Origin: Alphaproteobacteria bacterium
Lineage (GTDB): Bacteria; Pseudomonadota; Alphaproteobacteria; SHNJ01
Length of the DNA stretch: 6,584 nucleotides
Reading direction: 5' to 3'
NCBI GenBank assembly: GCA_947456345.1
Contig: CANGQU010000040.1
Coordinates: 1 to 6,584, forward strand
This document shows positions 1 through 5,836 of the stretch, piece after piece. Within the stretch, counting starts at the first letter, position 1. Every line of letters starts with the position of its first letter. The position numbers were made by a program, and so were the translations under genes. A model generated the notes under the pieces. It was not told where the DNA came from. It searched no databases and saw nothing but the letters and a program-made list of their open reading frames with translations.

Positions 1-621
1 CTCGGCCGTCAATCCCAATTTATCCGCGACATATTTTTCCACGCTGGGATCGACATTGGCAAAAGTGCCGACTGCGCCCGAAATCGCGCAGGTGGCGATA
101 TCCGCCCGGGCGTTTTGCAGCCGTTCGACGCAGCGCGTAAATGCAGCGTAATGCCCCGCCAGTTTTAGGCCAAAGGTGGTAGGCTCGGCATGAATGCCAT
201 GGCTGCGGCCAATGGTGGGGGTGTGTTTATGCTCCAGCGCGCGGCGTTTGATCGCGGCCAGTAATTTTTGCAAATCGGCCAGCAATAAATCGGCCGCTTG
301 GGATAATTGCACCGCAAGCGTGGTGTCCAATACATCGCTGCTGGTCATTCCCTGGTGCAAATAGCGCGCATCGGGGCCGACATATTCCGCGACGTTAGTC
401 AAAAATGCGATGACATCGTGTTTAGTTTCTTGTTCGATTTCCAACACGCGAGGGATGTCGAACTTGGCCTTGGCGCGGCAATTTCTCGCGGCCTCCGCCG
501 GGACGATGCCCAAGGGGACCATGGCCTCGGCCGCGAGCAATTCGATTTCCAGCCAGATTTTGTATTTATTCTCGTCGCTGAAAATTTGCGCCATTTCGGC
601 GCGGGTATAACGGGGGATCAT
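1..621 (-). CDS. purB: Adenylosuccinate lyase, N-terminal 207 residues (3' end outside window)
   Basis: This enzyme acts twice in purine synthesis, splitting fumarate from SAICAR (to AICAR) and from adenylosuccinate (to AMP), in the cytosol. The frame is open from the ATG at 621 to the window edge, giving the first 207 residues, roughly half of the family's usual length of about 430. It starts MIPRYTRAEM, the typical PurB opening. Visible family motifs are TKHDV (residues 67-71), GMTSSDVLDT (91-100), GRSHGIHAEPTTFG (138-151, whose His141 corresponds to the catalytic histidine described in bacterial PurB) and SGAVGTFAN (181-189). The fumarase-superfamily signature loop lies beyond the edge and cannot be checked. 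The start has an AGGAAG Shine-Dalgarno sequence a few bases upstream. The gene follows radC on the same strand after 72 bases, and a promoter candidate of its own lies in that gap. Nothing looks broken. The identification is very secure. Confidence 0.97.
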   Translation of the reverse strand, partial: MIPRYTRAEMAQIFSDENKYKIWLEIELLAAEAMVPLGIVPAEAARNCRAKAKFDIPRVLEIEQETKHDVIAFLTNVAEYVGPDARYLHQGMTSSDVLDTTLAVQLSQAADLLLADLQKLLAAIKRRALEHKHTPTIGRSHGIHAEPTTFGLKLAGHYAAFTRCVERLQNARADIATCAISGAVGTFANVDPSVEKYVADKLGLTAE

Positions 622-662
622 TTATCTTCCTATTTCGCATATCAACGGGTTTATTTACTTAA

Positions 663-691
663 TTGATAGGCGATTTGTGGACAGATCTCAA
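663..691 (-). promoter_or_regulatory. Candidate promoter for purB
   Basis: Reading the minus strand, TTGAGA (686-691, five of six matches to TTGACA) is followed after 17 bases by TATCAA (663-668, four of six matches to TATAAT). A transcript would begin near 656 and give a leader of about 35 bases before the purB ATG at 621. The -35 box almost touches the radC stop codon, so purB could be transcribed separately as well as by read-through from map-radC. I see no terminator hairpin between radC and purB. This is a consensus match only. Confidence 0.4.
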
Positions 692-693
692 CC

Positions 694-1383
694 CTAGATC
701 ACGGCGCTGGATTTCAAGGATTTGTGGCCTTGGCGGCCAATAATTAGGTGATCCAGCAAATCGATATGCACTGCCGCCAGCGCGTTCTGCAAGGTTTTGG
801 TGATGGCGATATCGTCTTTGGACGGGTTGGGATCGCCATTGGGGTGATTGTGAATCATGATCACGGCGCTGGCATGGTGTTCGAGAGCGCGCTTGACGAT
901 TTCACGGGCATAGACCGGGGCGTGGTCGATTGTGCCTTGTTGCATTTGCTCGTCTGCCACCAGCTGATTGCGGTTGTCGAGGAACAGGATCCGCACTTCT
1001 TCGGTTTTGCGGTACGCCATCCGCGCATGTGCATAATCCAACAATTGTTTCCAGCTGCCGATAATAGGTTTGTCCAATAGCGGTGTTTGCAACATCCGCA
1101 CCGCGCATAGTTGCGCGGTCTTGATGGCCACCACCGCAGCCTCGCCAATGCCATCGATGCTCTGCAACTCTTGTGGGTTGGCTTGCAAGACATCGGCCAA
1201 GGAGTGGAATTTCTTAATCAGTTCCTTAGCCAAAGGCTTGGTGTCGCCGCGCGGATAAGCCGCGAATAACAACATTTCCAGCAATTCGTAATCCGGCATC
1301 GCCTCGGGATTTTTTAAAAACCGCTCGCGCAGCCTTTGGCGGTGGCCTAGCTGGTGCGATTTGGCGGCAGAGGCGTTGGACAT
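694..1383 (-). CDS. radC: RadC-family JAMM/MPN+ domain protein
   Basis: RadC (COG2003) has a metalloprotease-like JAB1/MPN/Mov34 domain. Its cellular role is unresolved: the E. coli radC102 repair phenotype that gave the name was later traced to recG. The 229-residue protein has an N-terminal UPF0758-type helical segment, a helix-hairpin-helix-like stretch SIDGIGEAAVVAIKTA (75-90), and the C-terminal JAMM domain. The zinc-site pattern is complete: E129, then HNHPNGDPNPSKDD (178-191) supplying H178, H180, S188 and D191. The length is normal for the family. I chose the ATG at 1383 rather than the in-frame ATG at 1452, because the longer form would add 23 unrelated residues inside the map coding sequence. 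The chosen start lies 4 bases after the map stop (TAG-GGCC-ATG) with only a weak AGGG upstream, so translation is probably coupled to map. The map-radC order is, as I recall, common in alphaproteobacteria. Confidence 0.95.
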   Translation of the reverse strand: MSNASAAKSHQLGHRQRLRERFLKNPEAMPDYELLEMLLFAAYPRGDTKPLAKELIKKFHSLADVLQANPQELQSIDGIGEAAVVAIKTAQLCAVRMLQTPLLDKPIIGSWKQLLDYAHARMAYRKTEEVRILFLDNRNQLVADEQMQQGTIDHAPVYAREIVKRALEHHASAVIMIHNHPNGDPNPSKDDIAITKTLQNALAAVHIDLLDHLIIGRQGHKSLKSSAVI

Positions 1384-1387
1384 GGCC

Positions 1388-2191
1388 CTAGGCTTGGTAC
1401 GGTGGCTTGTGCCAGGAGTTGGGCGAGAGCGTAAAAATCTCGCAACCCACATCGGTGACGCCGATGGTATGCTCGAACTGCGCGGATAGCGATTTGTCGC
1501 GGGTCACTGCGGTCCAGCCATCGGCCAGGATTTTCGTGTCGGGTTTGCCCGCATTCACCATCGGCTCGATGGTAAAGAACATGCCCGGCTTGATCACCGC
1601 CCCTTCGCCGCGCTGGCCGAAATGCAGTACGCTGGGCGGGGCATGAAACACCCGGCCCAGGCCATGACCGCAAAAATCACGCACCACCGAAAAGCGGTTG
1701 GCTTCAACCAGGGTTTGGATGGCATAGCCGATATCGCCAAACGTCGCGCCGGGTTTTACAACCGCAATGGAACGCATCAAGGCGTCATAAGTGACATCGA
1801 TCAATTTTTTGGCACGCAAAGGCACATCGCCCACAGCATACATACGCGAGGTGTCGCCATACCAGCCGTTTAAAATCACCGTCACGTCAATATTGACGAT
1901 ATCGCCGTTTTCCAGCGCGCGGTCGGATGGGATGCCGTGACAAACCACATGATTGATCGAGGTGCAAATGGATTTAGGATAACCCTTGTAACCCAAGGGG
2001 GCAGGGATGGCATTATGATCGCGGATATAATCGTGGCACAGCCGGTCCAAAGCTTCGGTGGTTACCCCGACGGTGACATGCGGGGTAATAAAATCCAGCA
2101 CCTTGGCCGCCAATTGGCCTGCCTGACGCATGCCGTCGAAATCTTCGGCGCGGTGGATAGTGATTTTTTCGTGCGTGTCGCGAGTATACAT
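1388..2191 (-). CDS. map: Type I methionine aminopeptidase
   Basis: This cytosolic dinuclear-metal enzyme removes the initiator methionine from new proteins whose second residue is small. It has 267 residues, close to the 264 of the E. coli enzyme, with no N-terminal extension (type Ia architecture). All expected residues are present: H85 in NHVVCHGIP (E. coli H79), D102 in NIDVTVI (D97), D113 in GDTS (D108), H176 in GHGLG (H171), H183 in FHAPP (H178), E209 in TIEPM (E204) and E240 in QFEHT (E235). The ATG at 2191 is used because the next methionine (residue 21) would remove conserved N-terminal sequence. No clear Shine-Dalgarno precedes it; the bases before the start are AT-rich, so initiation may depend on a short unstructured leader. 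It heads the map-radC(-purB) run and is divergent from the CinA-like gene. Confidence 0.98.
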   Translation of the reverse strand: MYTRDTHEKITIHRAEDFDGMRQAGQLAAKVLDFITPHVTVGVTTEALDRLCHDYIRDHNAIPAPLGYKGYPKSICTSINHVVCHGIPSDRALENGDIVNIDVTVILNGWYGDTSRMYAVGDVPLRAKKLIDVTYDALMRSIAVVKPGATFGDIGYAIQTLVEANRFSVVRDFCGHGLGRVFHAPPSVLHFGQRGEGAVIKPGMFFTIEPMVNAGKPDTKILADGWTAVTRDKSLSAQFEHTIGVTDVGCEIFTLSPNSWHKPPYQA

Positions 2192-2216
2192 TTTATATGC
2201 AAGTGTTTGATTATGC

Positions 2217-2246
2217 TTTATAACAAACTAGATCCCAATCTGTCAC
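2217..2246 (-). promoter_or_regulatory. Candidate promoter for map-radC
   Basis: On the minus strand, GTGACA (2241-2246, five of six matches to TTGACA) is followed after 18 bases by TATAAA (2217-2222, five of six matches to TATAAT). Transcription would start near 2210, leaving a leader of about 19 bases before the map ATG, too short for a riboswitch and consistent with the missing Shine-Dalgarno. The same AT-rich box read on the plus strand (TATAAC, 2219-2224) could serve the divergent CinA-like gene, but I found no convincing -35 partner for it. Confidence 0.45.
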
Positions 2247-2270
2247 GGACAATCCAACCAAGAGGCCACA

Positions 2271-3023
2271 ATGCCGCAAAGCGCCGTTATTGTGATCGGC
2301 AATGAAATTTTGGCGGGCCACACCGTCGAGGCCAACATGCCGTTTTTGGCTAAGGAATTGGCGCATTTGGGCCTGCCGCTTGGCGAAGCGCTGGTCGTGC
2401 CCGATATCCAGGATGCGATCGTGGCGGCAGTAAATGCCCTGCGCGCAAAATTTCAATATGTGTTCACAACCGGCGGCATCGGCCCCACCCATGACGATAT
2501 CACCGCGGATGCCATTGCTGTGGCCTTTGGCGTTGCTTGCGAAGAAAATCCACTCGCCCTAAGGCGGCTCGAGGATTATTATCGTGGCCAAAATATCGAA
2601 TTAAACGCCGCGCGGCGGCGGATGGCGCGGATGCCGGCGGGGGCCAAGCTGATTGAAAATCCGGTTTCCAGCGCGCCCGGTTTTTTTATCGAAAACGTCT
2701 ATGTGATGGCGGGCGTCCCCAACATTATGCAAGCAATGTTCAAGGGCATTGCGCCGGGCTTAATCGGCGGGCCGCCGATTTTGATGCGCAGTATTGTGAG
2801 CCAATTGCTTGAGGGCAATATCGCCAAAGACCTGACCGAGATCCAAGCCCGGTTTAGCGCGGTCGATATCGGATCTTATCCCAGTTTTCGCGGCGGGCAG
2901 TATCAATTAAAACTGATCCTGCGCACGGCGGACGCTTCGGCTTTAGCGGAATGTTCGGCCGCGGTGATTGCCATGTGCGCCCAGCACGGCGCAGCCGAGC
3001 CGGAAATCCAAGATTGGCAATAG
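2271..3023 (+). CDS. Stand-alone CinA N-terminal-type protein (MoaB/MogA-like molybdopterin-binding fold)
   Basis: The 250-residue protein belongs to the COG1058 group, the N-terminal half of CinA (competence/damage-inducible protein A), which has the MoaB/MogA-like molybdopterin-binding fold. It opens with AVIVIGNEILAG (5-16) and carries the signature FTTGGIGPTHDDIT (65-78), followed by ALRRLEDYY (96-104) and MPAGAKLIENPVSSAPGF (121-138) with the GVPNIM segment (148-153). Full-length CinA is about 420 residues because of a C-terminal PncC-type nicotinamide nucleotide deamidase domain, which is absent here: the protein ends at a clear TAG with no trace of that domain in the following 88 bases. 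Short forms are known in alphaproteobacteria and annotated as molybdopterin-binding protein. The true substrate is uncertain; despite the name, neither competence nor molybdenum cofactor synthesis should be assumed. AAGAGG (2260-2265) five bases before the ATG is a good ribosome binding site. It is divergent from map. Confidence 0.88.
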   Translation: MPQSAVIVIGNEILAGHTVEANMPFLAKELAHLGLPLGEALVVPDIQDAIVAAVNALRAKFQYVFTTGGIGPTHDDITADAIAVAFGVACEENPLALRRLEDYYRGQNIELNAARRRMARMPAGAKLIENPVSSAPGFFIENVYVMAGVPNIMQAMFKGIAPGLIGGPPILMRSIVSQLLEGNIAKDLTEIQARFSAVDIGSYPSFRGGQYQLKLILRTADASALAECSAAVIAMCAQHGAAEPEIQDWQ

Positions 3024-3049
3024 GGCCATGGGACAGTAAAGGAACAGGG

Positions 3050-3088
3050 GGGCGGGATAAATCGCCCTTGGGTTTGCCGTTTTTTTTT
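3050..3088 (+). terminator. Weak candidate terminator after the CinA-like gene
   Basis: GGGCG (3050-3054) can pair with CGCCC (3063-3067) around an 8-base loop, and a run of nine T lies at 3080-3088. The T run begins 12 bases after the stem, so this is not a standard intrinsic terminator, though it is the only candidate between the CinA-like gene and the tRNA. The T run may instead be part of the tRNA promoter spacer. Confidence 0.25.
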
Positions 3089-3096
3089 GCTATGCC
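3068..3096 (+). promoter_or_regulatory. Possible promoter for tRNA-Leu
   Basis: TTGGGT (3068-3073) and TATGCC (3091-3096) are separated by 17 bases and would place the start near 3103, about 8 bases before the mature tRNA end. Short leaders are usual for tRNA genes, which supports the position, but the -10 box matches TATAAT at only three of six bases. Confidence 0.3.
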
Positions 3097-3111
3097 ATTA
3101 CCAGGCGATTG

Positions 3112-3200
3112 GCCCACGTGGCGGAATTGGTAGACGCCCAGGACTTAAAATCCTGTGCTGCGCAAGCGGCGTGCCGGTTCGAGTCCGGCCGTGGGCACCA
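3112..3200 (+). tRNA. tRNA-Leu (anticodon UAA), CCA encoded
   Basis: The 89-base gene folds as a complete type II tRNA. The acceptor GCCCACG (3112-3118) pairs with CGTGGGC (3190-3196), followed by discriminator A3197 and an encoded CCA (3198-3200). The D stem is GCG/CGC (3121-3123 with 3135-3137) around a loop containing GG. The anticodon stem CAGGA/TCCTG (3139-3143 with 3151-3155) closes the loop CTTAAAA, giving anticodon TAA at 3146-3148, which reads UUA and, with wobble, UUG. A long 17-base variable arm (3156-3172), expected only for Leu, Ser or bacterial Tyr, contains its own GC-rich hairpin. The T arm is GCCGG-TTCGAGT-CCGGC (3173-3189). Every stem is fully paired, so the gene is very likely functional. 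An imperfect copy of its 3' end lies 104 bases downstream. Confidence 0.97.
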
Positions 3201-3313
3201 CCTTTCGCCAAGGCTGTGGGTGGCGAGTGTGGCCGGACGAGAGCGCATGCCTAGGTTGGTTAGGCGGTGGCATGCAAAGTTTGATTGTCCGGCCGTGGCA
3301 CCACTCTTCGCCA
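3183..3313 (+). repeat. Imperfect direct repeat of the tRNA-Leu 3' end plus flank
   Basis: Copy 1 (3183-3210) covers the end of the tRNA T arm, the acceptor strand, CCA and 10 flanking bases. Copy 2 (3287-3313) matches it at 25 of 27 aligned positions with one deleted G, giving GTCCGGCCGTGGCACCA where the tRNA has one more G. The identity continues through the flank TTCGCCA, so more than the tRNA proper was copied. A weaker collinear match (TGGCG at 3119 and 3221, GACG at 3133 and 3235) suggests the remains of a whole tandem tRNA-Leu copy, but the second copy has no 5' acceptor strand able to pair and cannot be functional. Confidence 0.65.
3221..3313 (+). other. Long imperfect inverted repeat (possible structured RNA) between tRNA-Leu and the exported-protein gene
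   Basis: TGGCGAGTG (3221-3229) pairs with CACT (3302-3305) and CGCCA (3309-3313), with a 3-base bulge. GGCCGGAC (3231-3238) pairs perfectly with GTCCGGCC (3287-3294), and GCATGCC (3245-3251) pairs perfectly with GGCATGC (3269-3275). A competing inner hairpin is GCCTA/TAGGC (3249-3253 with 3260-3264). Most of the 152-base spacer is therefore self-complementary. A T-rich stretch at 3322-3332 follows 9 or more bases later, so it is not a standard terminator. It could be a tRNA trailer, a leader of the downstream mRNA, or a by-product of the decayed repeat. Confidence 0.45.
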
Positions 3314-3352
3314 GAATAGCTATCTTCTTTTTATCCGCTAACGGAGAGCTAC

Positions 3353-3781
3353 ATGAAAAAATTCAAAGCCTGCTGTGCCGCGTTTATCCTGGGTACCGCA
3401 TTGTTATGTTTGCCGCGTCCTGCCTTTGCGCTCTCCCCCGCTCCGCAGCCGCAAGCCGCACCCGCGCCGCAAACGTCAGCGCCAATGCCGGGCGGTAAGG
3501 AAATGATCGCCATTTACGGCCATGGCAATTCCAAGTGCTATGAATATCTCGATTTCCAAGCGCGCGGCCAAGAAACGATTTCCAGAAACTATCAGGTCTG
3601 GGTCAATGGCTTTATTTCTGCATACAACACCTTGCTGTCGCCGACCGGCAATGTCGCGCAAGGCAAGCGTTCTGAAGAATTGATGGCCTGGCTGCAAAAC
3701 TATTGTCGCCGCAATCCCGAGGCGTTGTTCCAGCGCTCGACAATTGAATTACTGCGCAGCCTGGAAGCGGGCGAGTTTTAG
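3353..3781 (+). CDS. Small exported protein of unknown function
   Basis: I do not recognise this 142-residue protein. It has a clear Sec signal peptide: positive start MKKFK, hydrophobic core (about 6-20), and probable cleavage after AFA (24-26). A short Pro/Ala/Gln-rich linker (28-46) precedes a compact domain (about 50-142) with two cysteines, C62 and C118, which could form a disulfide in the periplasm. Stretches that look conserved are SRNYQVWVNGFISAYN (77-92) and ELMAWLQNYCRRNPEALF (109-126). The second pattern of a helix, a cysteine and an NP turn recalls small periplasmic proteins of the HdeA or Rap1a type, but I would not assign either family. GGAG (3343-3346) six bases before the ATG supports this start. 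It is followed by a strong terminator and converges on the Sel1-repeat gene. The in-frame coding sequence is intact. Confidence 0.88.
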   Translation: MKKFKACCAAFILGTALLCLPRPAFALSPAPQPQAAPAPQTSAPMPGGKEMIAIYGHGNSKCYEYLDFQARGQETISRNYQVWVNGFISAYNTLLSPTGNVAQGKRSEELMAWLQNYCRRNPEALFQRSTIELLRSLEAGEF

Positions 3782-3805
3782 AGTTCACCGTTGTTTCATA
3801 GATAC

Positions 3806-3835
3806 AAAAAAGGCGGCCCGATGGCCGCCTTTTTT
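3806..3835. terminator. Bidirectional intrinsic terminator
   Basis: A perfect 13-base-pair stem (3806-3818 with 3823-3835) has a 4-base loop CGAT and a GC core GGCGGCC/GGCCGCC. It is flanked by six A on the left and six T on the right, so both strands present a GC hairpin followed by a U run. It sits between two convergent genes ending at 3781 (plus) and 3854 (minus) and should terminate both. Confidence 0.93.
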
Positions 3836-3853
3836 AATGGATAGGGGCAAAGC

Positions 3854-5836
3854 TTAGTTAGACAACATATACTGCTCACGTTCGCGAATCTGGCGCAGCT
3901 TTTTTTCTTGATCCGCCGTGCTGCCGGACCAGGGCCAAGCGCCAGGGTTCGACATCGGCTGGGCGGTTTGCGGCGCGCCAATCTTTTCATTGCCCATGGT
4001 CCAACCGGTGCTTTGCCAAGACGTCCCAGCGGGCAAAATTGGCTGCATCGGCTGCGCTTGATAAGCTTGGGATACGGGCGCAGGCGGAATCGGCAAAGGC
4101 ATTGTCGGCGCAGGGGTCTGCCACTGCGGCGCCGGAGCTGCCATTGGCTGAGCAGGGGCTGCCCATTGCGGTGAGGGTTCTTGAGCCTGGGATGTTGGTT
4201 CGCTGTACCAGCTCAAAGCCCGGGCGTCATATGGGGCTGTTTGCGGTGTAGCTTGGGGGGCAGGTTGCGCCATAGCCTGCTTTTCAATTGGGTGTCGTGC
4301 AGGATAGCCCAATCCCAATTGACGATTGCGTTCGAACAAATCGCCACGTGTCACGCTTAGTTCATTGTTGTCCAGATTCCAACGAATGGCGCTATCACTC
4401 AGCATGTTCGGATTTTCGGCCGGTGTCATGCTGGGTGGCTGCGCATCGGAACGGGGCGGCATGTATGGTTGCGGTTGCAACGATGGCACCAGCGGCGGCG
4501 CCATCATGGGCGATTGCATCGCCGGGGCCGCAGGCGGCAGAGCTGGCCTTTGGCCTTGGGCGACCAATGACTCTGCGTATTGGATCGCATTGGCAGGCAT
4601 ATAGCGGGCGATCAGGGTACGATTTTCCGCAGCACCAGGATAGCCGCGCATCGCCAAAATCGTGAACCAGCGATAAGAATTGATATAATCCTGCATCGTG
4701 GTGCCCGGACGGCGCACGCCCATCATGGCACAATTATACATCGCTTCGTCCACCCCACCCTCGGCCGAGGTGCAAGCCAAACGGTAAGCTTGATTCAAAT
4801 CCATGTTGACGCCCGAGCCACGCAAATACAGCAAGCCAAGCAAGTGCTGCGCCATCGGCACGTTTTGATTCGCGGCCATCGTCAAATATTTTGCGGCTTG
4901 CGCGTGATCGACACCAATCGATTTGCTGCTGCCAGCTTCGCCAGCGCCTTGGTACAGCAAAAAGCCAAGGTTGAATTGCGCCTCAGCATTGCCTTGTTCC
5001 GCAGCCTTGTCATACCAAAATGCTGCTTTTTGAAAGTCACGCAAGTTGCCTTTGTCGTGGGAATAAATCACACCCATCAAATATTGCGCCTCGACATTGC
5101 CGCGGCGCGCTAGGGGCAGCAAATGACGGCGGGCGGTATCGAAATTGCCGTTTTCAAATGATTTTTTGCCAGCAGCCAAGCTGGGTTTAAATGGCTTAGC
5201 CTTGGCTTTGGGTTTCGCTTTGGGGGCGGCAGCGCCGGTATCAGCAGCATTCGCTTCTTGACCAGGACCGGGGGGAAGATTCGCATCCATATTGCCAAAG
5301 GGCGTGCCGGACACAGGCTGGGCATTGTTGCCTTGACCTTGGTTGGTAGGCAAATTCGGATCCATGTTGCCAAACGGAGTGCCGCCACCTGAAGCCAATG
5401 GCACCAGCGTATTTGCATTTGGCGCGACAGCCGGCGGGGGCACGGCTAGCGGGGTGTTGGGAATCGCCAAAGGCGCATTGTTGTTTGCCACAGGGGGCGT
5501 GCCGCTGGGGGCAGCGCCCGGCGCTGCAAATGGATCAAAGCTGGCGGCGGGAGCATTGTTGGGGGTGCCGGGCAATGCTGGCGGAATGACAGGAGCTGCG
5601 GCTGCGTTGGGCGCGCTGTTCAAGGGATTAAAGGGATCGGCAGCGGATGGTGCCGGTGTTGCAGGCGGCGGGCCACCCGGTGAATTTTGTGCGCCCGGCG
5701 CTGGGGGCAGCGGGAGCGGGGCAGGGTCGGTCGCAACCGGAACCTGTGGGCTTGGGGGTGCGGCTGTTGCGGTTGTGGACAGCAACAAGCTAAGCGAAAA
5801 AATGGCGGCACGGGCGGCCGAATGGTATGGGCGCAT
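3854..5836 (-). CDS. Exported Pro/Ala-rich protein with Sel1-like repeats
   Basis: The 660-residue protein has an N-terminal signal peptide (hydrophobic core about 10-20, cleavage near TATAA at 22-26) and is probably periplasmic or surface exposed. Residues 27-204 are a Pro/Ala/Asn-rich, probably disordered segment containing a tandem 25-residue duplication (152-201). A Lys-rich linker (205-218) leads into a helical-repeat region: a TPR-like pair starting SFENGNFDTA (226-235), then Sel1-like units beginning near 246 (GNVEAQYLMG), 282 (GNAEAQFNLG), 325 (NVPMAQHLLG) and 361 (GVDEAMYNCA). A second low-complexity tail (430-640, rich in P, A, Q, M and W) holds one non-repetitive island (about 478-519). 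The protein ends in a charged helix (643-657). Sel1 repeats mediate protein contacts, as in the periplasmic regulator ExoR, so a scaffold or regulatory role is an inference. TAGGAG with AGGAG six bases before the ATG fixes the start; a GANTC site (5841-5845) overlaps it. Confidence 0.92.
   Translation of the reverse strand: MRPYHSAARAAIFSLSLLLSTTATAAPPSPQVPVATDPAPLPLPPAPGAQNSPGGPPPATPAPSAADPFNPLNSAPNAAAAPVIPPALPGTPNNAPAASFDPFAAPGAAPSGTPPVANNNAPLAIPNTPLAVPPPAVAPNANTLVPLASGGGTPFGNMDPNLPTNQGQGNNAQPVSGTPFGNMDANLPPGPGQEANAADTGAAAPKAKPKAKAKPFKPSLAAGKKSFENGNFDTARRHLLPLARRGNVEAQYLMGVIYSHDKGNLRDFQKAAFWYDKAAEQGNAEAQFNLGFLLYQGAGEAGSSKSIGVDHAQAAKYLTMAANQNVPMAQHLLGLLYLRGSGVNMDLNQAYRLACTSAEGGVDEAMYNCAMMGVRRPGTTMQDYINSYRWFTILAMRGYPGAAENRTLIARYMPANAIQYAESLVAQGQRPALPPAAPAMQSPMMAPPLVPSLQPQPYMPPRSDAQPPSMTPAENPNMLSDSAIRWNLDNNELSVTRGDLFERNRQLGLGYPARHPIEKQAMAQPAPQATPQTAPYDARALSWYSEPTSQAQEPSPQWAAPAQPMAAPAPQWQTPAPTMPLPIPPAPVSQAYQAQPMQPILPAGTSWQSTGWTMGNEKIGAPQTAQPMSNPGAWPWSGSTADQEKKLRQIREREQYMLSN

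Noticed and set aside
307..666. Plus-strand open frame of 119 codons
   Set aside because: It is antisense to purB, whose conserved motifs leave no doubt about the coding strand.
1384..1452. In-frame ATG 69 bases upstream of the chosen radC start
   Set aside because: It would lie within the map coding sequence and add 23 Arg/Pro/Thr-rich residues with no family support; the start 4 bases after the map stop fits translational coupling.
3231..3295. Second tRNA-like element using GGCCGGA/TCCGGCC as an acceptor stem
   Set aside because: The interior has no T arm, no proper anticodon arm and only about 65 bases, so it is a stem-loop and not a functional tRNA.
3183..3313. Attachment-site pair of an integrated element
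   Set aside because: The copies are only 104 bases apart, with no integrase or cargo; local duplication and decay explains the repeat more simply, though it is not fully excluded.
3109..3498. Plus-strand open frame of 129 codons beginning MAHVAELVDAQDLKS
   Set aside because: It is read straight through the tRNA-Leu gene; peptides with AELVDA and FESGRG are the usual false translations of bacterial Leu/Ser tRNAs. It also overlaps the real signal-peptide gene in another frame.
4288..5113. Two plus-strand open frames of 125 and 177 codons
   Set aside because: Both lie antisense within the Sel1-repeat coding sequence, lack a binding site and have no recognisable protein pattern.
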